Part shown: one piece after another, positions 1 through 9,725 of the stretch
Layout: each line of letters begins with the position of its first letter
How positions within the stretch are numbered: position 1 is the first letter of the stretch
Assembly (NCBI RefSeq): GCF_029227915.1
Contig: NC_079876.1
Location: 20,338,001-20,402,000 of the forward strand
Source: Hydractinia symbiolongicarpus
Lineage: Eukaryota; Cnidaria; Hydrozoa; Anthoathecata; Hydractiniidae
Length of the DNA: 64,000 nucleotides
Direction of reading: 5' to 3'
Notes under the pieces: model-generated
The model's database searches: none
What the model saw: only the letters and a program-made list of their open reading frames with translations
What the model was told of the DNA's origin: nothing
Program-made: the position numbers and the translations under genes

Positions 1-105
1 CGACGTGTCTGCGCAGGTTACCATCGGTCTATTCCTACCACTTTCAATGGACTACGACGTCTCAAGACGCTTTACATCGCGCCGTGGTCTCACAGCACAG
101 TGAAC

Positions 106-179
106 TACGTGTAGAGGCCTCTAAAGATTGTTATATGGCCCTTTACCACCTAACAAAGACCCTACACGTAAATCACGTG
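106..179. other. Symmetric motif cluster inside the monomer (example copy)
   Basis: Three symmetric elements lie within 74 bp. TACGTGTAG (106-114) pairs as an inverted repeat with CTACACGTA (162-170), leaving a 47-base loop. TAGAGGCCTCTA (112-123) is a perfect 12-bp palindrome. CACGTG (174-179) is a perfect 6-bp palindrome. The cluster recurs in monomers that keep gtagaggcctcta together with cctacacgta. It could extrude as a hairpin or be a protein-binding site; both roles are inference. Confidence 0.75.
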
Positions 180-536
180 GTTCCACGAATATACGCAGTT
201 TACCATCGTCCTATTCCTTCCACTCTTAATGGACTACTACGTCTCAAGTTGTTTTCCATTACGCCATGGTCTTACAACAAAGTGATCTACGTGTAGAGGC
301 CTCTAAAGATTGTTATATGGCCCTTTACCACCTAACAAAGACCCTACACGTAAATCACGTGTTCCACGTGCCTACGCAGTTTACCATCGGTCTATTCCTT
401 CCACTCTCAATGGGCTACGACGTCTCAAGTTGTTTTCAATCACGTCATGGTCTTACAACACAGTGAACTACGTGTAGAGTCCTCTTAGGGCTGTTATATG
501 ACCTTTTACCACCTAATAAAAGCCTTACACGTAAAA

Positions 537-552
537 CATGTGGTTCCATGTG
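537..552. other. CpG-decayed form of the inverted repeat (CATGTGGTTCCATGTG)
   Basis: Relative to CACGTGGTTCCACGTG, both arms carry a C-to-T change at the CpG, giving CATGTG twice. The form recurs in one linked monomer family, the one followed by ttagcccagg, for example near 3265, 5630, 7815, 16190, 20370, 21105, 23535, 25680, 26405, 27130, 36760, 52770, 58865 and 61770. The double change was therefore inherited in one lineage and not acquired repeatedly. Confidence 0.7.
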
Positions 553-628
553 TTAGCCCAGGCAAACATCCGTCTATTCCTTCTACACTCACTGGACTAC
601 GACGTTTCAAGTCGTTTTCCATCGCGCC

Positions 629-2084
629 ATGGTCTTACAACGCAGTGAAATACGTGTAAAGGCCTCTAAGGACTGTTATATGGCCTTTTGCCGCCTAATA
701 AAGGCCTCACACCTAAAACACGTGGTTCGACGTGTCTGCGCAGGTTACCATCGGTCTATTCCTTCCACTCTCAATGGACTACGAGGTCTCAAGTCGCTTT
801 CCAACGCGCCATGGTCTTTCAACATAGTGAACTACGTGTAGAGGCCTCTAAAAACTGTTATATGGCCCTTTGCCAACTAACAAAGCCCCTACAAGTAAAT
901 CACGTGGTTCCACGTTCCTGCGCAAGTTAGCATCAGTCTATTCCTTCTACACTCACTGGACTAGGACGTTTCAAGTCGTTTTCCATCGCACCATGGTCTT
1001 ACAACGCAGTAAAATAAGTGTAAAGGCTTATAAGGACGGTTATATGGCCTTTTGCCGCGTAATAAAGGCCTTACACCTAAAACACGTGGTTCGACGTGTC
1101 TGCGCAGGTTACCATAGGTCTATTCCTTCTACACTCACTGGACTAGGACGTTTCAAGTCGTTTTCCATCGCGCCATGGTCTTACAACGCAGTAAAATAAG
1201 TGTAAAGGCTTATAAGGACGGTTATATGGCCTTTTGCCGCGTAATAAAGGCCTTACACCTAAAACACGTGGTTCGACGTGTCTGCGCAGGTTACCATAGG
1301 TCTATTCCTTTTACACTCACTGGACTACGACGTTTCAAGTCGTTTTCCAACGCGCCATGGTCTTACAACGTAGTTAACTACGTGTAGAGGCCTCTAAAGA
1401 CTGTTATATGGCCCTTTGCCAACTAACAAAGGCCCTACACGTAAATCACGTGATTCCACGTGCCTGCGCAGGTTACAATCGGTCTATTTCCTCTACACTC
1501 ACTGGACTACGACGTTTCAAGTCGTTTTCCATCGCGCCATGGTCTTACAACGCAGTGAAATACGTGTAAAGGCCTCTAAGGACTGTTATATGGCCTTTTG
1601 CCGCCTAATAAAGGCCTCACACCTAAAACACGTGGTTCGACGTGTCTGCGCAGGTTACCATCGGTCTATTCCTTCCACTCTCAATGGACTACGAGGTCTC
1701 AAGTCGCTTTCCAACGCGCCATGGTCTTTCAACATAGTGAACTACGTGTAGAGGCCTCTAAAGACTGTTATATGGCCCTTTGCCAACTAACAAAGGCCCT
1801 ACAAGTAAATCACGTGGTTCCACGTTCCTGCGCAAGTTAGCATCAGTCTATTCCTTCTACACTCACTGGACTAGGACGTTTTAAGTCGTTTTCCATCGCG
1901 CCATGGTCTTACAACGCAGTAAAATAAGTGTAAAGGCTTATAAGGACGGTTATATGGCCTTTTGCCGCGTAATAAAGGCCTTACACCTAAAACACGTGGT
2001 TCGACGTGTCTGCGCAGGTTACCATAGGTCTATTCCTTTTACACTCACTGGACTACGACGTTTCAAGTCGTTTTTCATCGCGCC
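629..2084. repeat. Trimer block (546 bp) repeated, with an extra doubled monomer
   Basis: The three-monomer series starting at 629 (629, 811, 993) recurs at 1539 (1539, 1721, 1903) with only a few substitutions. Between them, the monomers at 993 and 1175 are near-identical neighbours that share the unusual changes ataagtgtaaagg, ggacggtt and ccatagg. A one-monomer duplication therefore sits inside the trimer series. Confidence 0.7.
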
Positions 2085-5000
2085 ATGGTCTTACAACGCA
2101 GTGAAATACGTGTAAAGGCCTCTAAGGACTGTTATATGGCCTTTTGCCGCCTAATAAAGGCCTCACACCTAAAACACGTGGTTCGACGTGTCTGCGCAGG
2201 TTACCATCGGTCTATTCCTTCCACTCTCAATGGACTACGAGGTCTCAAGTCGCTTTCCAACGCGCCATGGTCTTACAACGTAGTGAACTACGTGTAGAGG
2301 CCTCTAAAGACTGTTATATGGCCCTTTGCCAACTAACAAAGGCCCTACACGTAAATCACGTGATTCTACGTGCCTGCGCAGGTTACAATCGGTCTATTTC
2401 CTCTACACTCACTGGACTACGACGTTTCAAGTCGTTTTCCATCGCGCCATGGTCTTACAACGCAGTGAAATAGGTGTAAAGGCTTATAAGGACTGTTATA
2501 TAGCCTTTTGCCCCCTAATAAAGGCCTTACAAGTAAAAAACGTGGTTCGACGTGTCTGCGCAGGTTACCATCGGTCTATTCCCTCCACTCTCAATGGACT
2601 ACGACGTCTCAAGTCGCTTTCCAACGCGCCATGGTCTTACAACATAGTGAACTACGTGTAGAGGCCTCTAAAGACTGTTGTATGGCCCTTTGCCACCTAA
2701 CAATGGTCCTTCACGTAAATCACGTGGTTCCACGAGCCTGCGCAGGTTACCATCGGTCTATTCCTTCCACTTTCAAGGGACTACGACGTTTCAAGTCGCT
2801 TTCCATTGCACCATGGTCTTACAACACTGTGAACTACGTGTAAAGGCTTCTGAAGGATGTTATATGACCTTCTGACGCCTAATAAAGGCTTTACACGAAA
2901 ATCACGTGTTTCCACGTGCCTGTGCAGGTTAACATCGGTGTATTCCTTACACTCTTAATGGACTACGACGTCTGAACTTAAATTCCATCACGCCATGGTC
3001 TTACAACAAAGTGATCTACGTGTAGAGGCCTCTAAAGATTGTTATATGGCCCTTTACCACCTAACAAAGGCCCTACACGTAAATCACGTGTTCCACGTGC
3101 CTACGCAGTTCACCATCGGTCTATTCCTTCCACTCTCAATGGGCTACGACGTGTCAAGTTGTTTTCAATCACGTCATGGTCTTACAACACAGTGAAATAC
3201 GTGTAGAGTCCTCTTAGGGCTGTTATATGACCTTTTACCACCGATAAAAGCCTTACACGTAAAACATGTGGTTCCATGTGTTAGCCCAGGTAAACATCCG
3301 TCTATTCCTTCTACTCTCACTGGACTAGGACGTTTCAAGTCGTTTTCCATCGCGCCATGGTCTTACAACGCAGTAAAATAAGTGTAAAGGCTTATAAGGA
3401 CTGTTATATGGCCTTTTGCCGCGTAATAAAGGCCTTACACCTAAAACACGTGGTTCGACGTGTCTGCGCAGGTTACCATCGGTCTATTCCTTCCACTCTC
3501 AATGGACTACAAGGTCTCAAGTCGCTTTCCAACGCGCCATGATCTTACAACGTAGTGAACTACGTGTAGAGGCCTCTAAAAACTGTTGTATGGCCCTTTG
3601 CCACCTAACAAAGGTCCTTCACGTAAATCACGTGGTTCCACGAGCCTGCGCAGGTTACCATCGGTCTATTCCTTCCACTCTCAAGGGACTACGACGTTTC
3701 AAGTCGCTTTCCATTGCACCATGGTCTTACAACACTGTGAACTACGTGTAAAGGCTTCTGAAGATTGTTATATGACCTTCTGACGCCTAATAAAGGCTTT
3801 ACACGTAAATCACGTGATTCTACGTGCCTGCGCAGGTTACAATCGGTCTATTTCCTCTACACTCACTGGACTACGACGTTTCAAGTCGTTTTCCATCGCG
3901 CCATGGTCTTACAACAAAGTGATCTACGTGTAGAGGCCTCTAAAGATTGTTATATGGCCCTTTACCACCTAACAAAGACCCTACACGTAAATCACGTGTT
4001 CCACGTGCCTACGCAGTTCACCATCGGTCTATTCCTTCCACTCTCAATGGGCTACGACGTGTCAAGTTGTTTTCAATCACGTCATGGTCTTACAACGCAG
4101 TGAAATACGTGTAAAGGCCTCTAAGGACTGTTATATGGCCTTTTGCCGCCTAATAAAGGCCTCACACCTAAAACACGTGGTTCGACGTGTCTGCGCAGGT
4201 TACCATCGGTCTATTCCTTCCACTCTCAATGGACTACGAGGTCTCAAGTCGCTTTCCAACGCGCCATGGTCTTACAACGTAGTGAACTACGTGTAGAGGC
4301 CTCTAAAGACTGTTATATGGCCCTTTGCCAACTAACAAAGGTCCTCCACGTAAATCACGTGATTCCACGTGCCTGCGCAGGTTACAATCGGTCTATTCCC
4401 TCTACACTCACTGGACTACGACGTTTTAAGTCGTTTTCCATCGCGCCATGGTCTTACAACGCAGTGAAATGCGTGTAAAGGCTTATAAGGACTGTTATAT
4501 AGCCTTTTGCCGCCTAATAAAGGCCTTACACGTAAAACACGTGGTTCGACGTGTCTGCGCAGGTTACCATCGGTCTATTCCTTCCACTCTAAATGGACTA
4601 CGGCGTCTCAAGTCGCTTTCCAACGCGCCATGGTCTTACAACATAGTGAACTACGTGTAGAGGCCTCTAAAGACTGTTGTATGGCCCTTTGCCACCTAAC
4701 AAAGGTCCTTCACGTAAATCACGTGATTCCACAAGCCTGCGCAGGTTACCATCGGTCTATTCCTTCCACTCTCAAGGGACTATGAAGTTTCAAGTCGCTT
4801 TCCATTGCACCATGGTCTTACAACACTGTGAACTACGTGTAAAGGCTTCTGAAGATTGTTATATGACCTTCTGACGCCTAATAAAGGCTTTACACGTAAA
4901 TCACGTGTTTCCACGTGCCTGAGCAGGTTAACATCGGTGTATTCCTTCTACACTCAATGGACTACGACGTCTGAACTTAAATTCCATAGCGCCATGGTCT

Positions 5001-5348
5001 TACAACACAGTAAAATACGTGTAGAGGCCTCTAAAGATTGTTACATGGCCTGTTGCCACCTAATAAAGACTTTACACGTAATTCACGTGGTTCGACGTGT
5101 CCGCGCAGGTTACCATCAGTCTATTACTACCACTTTCAATGGACTACGACGTCTCAAGACGCTTTACATCGCGCCATGGTCTTACAGCACAGTGAACTAC
5201 GTGTAGAGGCCTCTGAAGGTTGTTATATGGCCTCTTGCCGCCTAATAAAGGCTTTACACGTAAATCAAGTGGTTTCACGTGTCTGTGCAGGTTACCATCG
5301 GTCTATTCCTTACACTCTCAATGAACTACGACGTCTCAAGTCGTTTTC

Positions 5349-5358
5349 CGGCGCGCCG
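5349..5358. other. CGGCGCGCCG palindrome in the GTG-anchor monomers (example copy)
   Basis: Where the anchor reads gccGTGGtc in place of gccATGGtc, the preceding bases are often ccggcgcgccg, a perfect 10-bp GC palindrome. Examples lie near 7533, 15721, 17722, 18267, 19904, 25213, 25940, 47935, 50304 and 54940. A related form, ggcgcgccatgg, appears in 31-49 kb. It also marks a subfamily, since most monomers have aacgcgcc or atcgcgcc here. Confidence 0.7.
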
Positions 5359-6267
5359 TGGTCTCACAGCACAGTGAACTACGTGCAGATGCCTCTTAGG
5401 GCTGTTATATGGGCCTTCACCACCTAACAAAGGCCCTACACGTAAATCTCGTGGTTCCACGAATCTACGCAGTTTACCATCGGTCTATTCCTTCCACTCT
5501 CAATGGGCTACGACGTCTCAAGTTGTTTTCAATCACGTCATGGTCTTACAACACAGTGAACTACGTGTAGAGTCCTCTTAGGGCTGTTATATGACCTTTT
5601 ACCACCTAATAAAAGCCTTACACGTAAAACATGTGGTTCCATGTGTTAGCCCAGGTAAACATCCGTCTATTCCTTCTACACTCACTGGACTGCGACGTTT
5701 CAAGTCGTTTTCCATCGCGCCATGGTCTTACAACGCAGTGAAATACGTGTAAAGGCCTCTAAGGACTGTTATATGGCCTTTTGCCGCCTAATAAAGGCCT
5801 CACACCTAAAACACGTGGTTCGACGTGTCTGCGCAGGTTACCATCGGTCTATTCCTTCCACTCTCAATGGACTACGAGGTCTCAAGTCGCTTTCCAACGC
5901 GCCATGGCCTTTCAACATAGTGAACTACGTGTAGAGGCCTCTAAAGACTGTTATATGGCCCTTTGCCAACTAACAAAGGCCCTACACGTAAATCACGTGG
6001 TTCCACGATCCTGCCCAAGTTAGCGTCAGTCTATTCCTTCTACACTCACTGGACTAGGACGTTTCAAGTCGTTTTCCATCGCGCCATGGTCTTACAACGC
6101 AGTAAAATAAGTGTAAAGGCTTATAAGGACTGTTATATGGCCTTTTGCCGCGTAATAAAGGCCTCACACCTAAAACACGTGGTTCGACGTGTCTGCGCAG
6201 GTTACCATAGGTCTATTCCTTTTACACTCACTGGACTACGACGTTTCAAGTCGTTTTCCATCGCGCC

Positions 6268-6449
6268 ATGGTCTTACAACGCAGTGAAATACGTGTAAAG
6301 GCCTCTAAGGACTCTTATATGGCCTTTTGCCGCCTAATAAATGCCTCACACCTAAAACACGTGGTTCGACGTGTCTGCGCAGGTTACCATCGGTCTATTC
6401 CTTCCACTCTCAATGGACTACGAGGTCTCAAGTCGCTTTCCAACGCGCC
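6268..6449 (+). repeat. Representative 182-bp monomer (class 2 type)
   Basis: This copy illustrates the monomer plan. In order it has the ATGG anchor, an ACGTGTA box, the aggcct core, TATATGGCC, a CCTAATAAA-type segment, CACGTGGTTCGACGTG, a TGCGCAGGTTACC segment, a pyrimidine-rich stretch (ctattccttccactctc), an ACTACGA box and TCGCTTTCCAACGCGCC before the next anchor. By my count it has 52 C and 37 G (about 49% GC) and 12 CpG, so CpG is not depleted. Orientation here is just the strand given; no transcription is implied. Confidence 0.9.
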
Positions 6450-8269
6450 ATGGTCTTACAACGTAGTGAACTACGTGTAGAGGCCTCTAAAGACTGTTAT
6501 ATGGCCCTTTGCCAACTAACAAAGGCCCTCCACGTAAATCACGTGATTCCACGTGCCTGCGCAGGTTACAATCGGTCTATTCCCTCTATACTCACTGGAC
6601 TACGACGTTTCAAGTCGTTTTTCATCGCGCCATGGTCTTACAACGCAGTGAAATGCGTGTAAAGGCTTATAAGGACTGTTATATAGCCTTTTGCCGCCTA
6701 ATAAAGGCCTTACACGTAAAACACGTGGTTCGACGTGTCTGCGCAGGTTACCATCGGTCTATTCCTTCCACTCTAAATGGACTACGGCGTCTCAAGTCGC
6801 TTTCCAACGCGCCATGGTCTTACAACATAGTGAACTACGTGTAGAGGCCTCTAAAGACTGTTGTATGGCCCTTTGCCACCTAACAAAGGTCCTTCACGTA
6901 AATCACGTGGTTCCACAAGCCTGCGCAGGTTACCATCGGTCTATTCCTTCCACTCTCAAGGGACTACGAAGTTTCAAGTCGCTTTCCATTGCACCATGGT
7001 CTTACAACACTGTGAACTACGTGTAAAGGCTTCTGAAGATTGTTATATGACCTTCTGACGCCTAATAAAGGCTTTACACGTAAATCACGTGTTTCCACGT
7101 GCCTGAGCAGGTTAACATCGGTGTATTCCTTCTACACTCAATGGACTACGACGTCTGAACTTAAATTCCATAGCGCCATGGTCTTACAACACAGTAAAAT
7201 ACGTGTAGAGGCCTCTAAAGATTGTTACATGGCCTGTTGCCACCTAATAAAGACTTTACACGTAATTCACGTGGTTCGACGTGTCCGCGCAGGTTACCAT
7301 CAGTCTATTACTACCACTTTCAATGGACTACGACGTCTCAAGACGCTTTACATCGCGCCATGGTCTTACAGCACAGTGAACTACGTGTAGAGGCCTCTGA
7401 AGGTTGTTATATGGCCTCTTGCCGCCTAATAAAGGCTTTACACGTAAATCAATTGGTTTCACGTGTCTGTGCAGGTTACCATCGGTCTATTCCTTACACT
7501 CTCAATGGACTACGACGTCTCAAGTCGTTTTCCGGCGCGCCGTGGTCTCACAGCACAGTGAACTACGTGCAGATGCCTCTTAGGGCTGTTATATGGGCCT
7601 TCACCACCTAACAAAGGCCCTACACGTAAATCACGTGGTTCCACGAATCTACGCAGTTTACCATCGGTCTATTCCTTCCACTCTCAATGGGCTACGACGT
7701 CTCAAGTTGTTTTCAATCACGTCATGGTCTTACAACACAGTGAACTACGTGTAGAGTCCTCTTAGGGCTGTTATATGACCTTTTACCACCTAATAAAAGC
7801 CTTACACGTAAAACATGTGGTTCCATGTGTTAGCCCAGGTAAACATCCGTCTATTCCTTCTACACTCACTGGACTACGACGTTTCAAGTCGTTTTCCATC
7901 GCGCCATGGTCTTACAACGCAGTGAAATACGTGTAAAGGCCTCTAAGGACTGTTATATGGCCTTTTGCCGCCTAATAAAGGCCTCACACCTAAAACACGT
8001 GGTTCGACGTGTCTGCGCAGGTTACCATCGGTCTATTCCTTCCACTCTCAATGGACTACGAGGTCTCAAGTCGCTTTCCAACGTGCCATGGCCTTTCAAC
8101 ATAGTGAACTACGTGTAGAGGCCTCTAAAGACTGTTATATGGCCCTTTGCCAACTAACAAAGTCCCTACACGTAAATCACGTGGTTCCACGATCCTGCCC
8201 AAGTTAGCATCAGTCTATTCCTTCTACACTCACTGGACTAGGACGTTTCAAGTCGTTTTCCATCGCGCC

Positions 8270-9725
8270 ATGGTCTTACAACGCAGTAAAATAAGTGTAA
8301 AGGCTTATAAGGACTGTTATATGGCCTTTTGCCGCGTAATAAAGACCTTACACCTAAAACACGTGGTTCGACGTGTCTGCGCAGGTTACCATCGGTCTAT
8401 TCCTTTTACACTCACTGGACTACGACGTTTCAAGTCGTTTTCCATCGCGCCATGGTCTTACAACGCAGTGAAATACGTGTAAAGGCCTCTAAGGACTGTT
8501 ATATGGCCTTTTGCCGCCTAATAAAGGCCTCACACCTAAAACACGTGGTTCGACGTGTCTGCGCAGGTTACCATCGGTCTATTCCTTCCACTCTCAATGG
8601 ACTACGAGGTCTCAAGTCGCTTTCCAACGCGTCATGGTCTTACAACGTAGTGAACTACGTGTAGAGGCCTCTAAAGACTGTTATATGGCCCTTTGCCAAC
8701 TAACAAAGGCCCTACACGTAAATCACGGGGTTCCACGTGCCTGCGCAGGTTGCAATCGGTCTATTCCTTCTACACTCCCTGGACTACGACGTTTCAAGTC
8801 GTTTTCCATCGCACCATGGTCTTACAACGCAGTGAAATACGTGTAAAGGCTTATAAGGACTGTTATATAGCCTTTTGCCGCGTAATAAAGGCCTTACACG
8901 TAAAACACGTGGTTCGACGTGTCTGCGCAGGTTACCATCGGTCTATCATTTCCACTCTCAATGGACTACGAGGTCTCAAGTCGCTTTCCAACGCGCCATG
9001 GTCTTACAACATAGTGAACTACGTGTAGAGGCCTCTAAAGACTGTTATATGGCCCTTTGCCACCTAACAAAGGTCCTACACGTAAATCACGTGGTTCCAC
9101 GTTGCTGCGCAAGTTAGCATCAGTCTATTCCTTCTACACTCACTGGACTAGGACGTTTCAAGTCGTTTTCCATCGCGCCATGGTCTTACAACGCAGTAAA
9201 ATAAGTGTAAAGGCTTATAAGGACTGTTATATGGCCTTTTGCCGCGTAATAAAGACCTTACACCTAAAACACGTGGTTCGACGTGTCTGCGCAGGTTACC
9301 ATCGGTCTATTCCTTTTACACTCACTGGACTACGACGTTTCAAGTCGTTTTCCATCGCGCCATGGTCTTACAACGCAGTGAAATACGTGTAAAGGCCTCT
9401 AAGGACTGTTATATGGCCTTTTGCCGCCTAATAAAGGCCTCACACCTAAAACACGTGGTTCGACGTGTCTGCGCAGGTTACCATCGGTCTATTCCTTCCA
9501 CTCTCAATGGACTACGAGGTCTCAAGTCGCTTTCCAACGCGTCATGGTCTTACAACGTAGTGAACTACGTGTAGAGGCCTCTAAAGACTGTTATATGGCC
9601 CTTTGCCAACTAACAAAGGCCCTACACGTAAATCACGTGGTTCCACGTTGCTGCGCAAGTTAGCATCAGTCTATTCCTTCTACACTCACTGGACTAGGAC
9701 GTTTCAAGTCGTTTTCCATCGCGCC
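8270..9725. repeat. 5-mer block (910 bp) plus a 3-unit partial copy
   Basis: The monomer carrying ataagtgtaaaggc followed by gcgtaataaagacc occurs at 8270 and again at 9180, 910 bp apart. The two monomers after it match as well, for example the acgcgTCatgg anchors at 8634 and 9544. The second copy stops after three units and runs into the 7-mer repeat that starts at 9726. This is a transition zone between two higher-order repeats. Confidence 0.7.

Larger units (their letters stand above)
4084..8451. repeat. 12-mer higher-order repeat (2,184 bp), two tandem copies
   Basis: Copies are about 4084-6267 and 6268-8451. Rare variants recur exactly 2,184 bp apart: the aatgcgtg form at 4448/6632, the aacttaaattccatag segment near 4975/7159, ccggcgcgccg at 5349/7533, the ccatggcctttc anchor at 5904/8088, and the ccacgatcctgcccaag segment near 6003/8187. 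The copies differ at scattered single bases, for example ctgtta versus ctctta just after the first anchor. Confidence 0.85.

Noticed and set aside
5883-5904. A functional CENP-B box
   Set aside because: Only the central CGTTGGAAA matches. Of the nine essential positions (TTCG, A, CGGG), several differ (CGCG and GCGA), so it cannot be called a CENP-B box; it is kept only as a low-interest resemblance.
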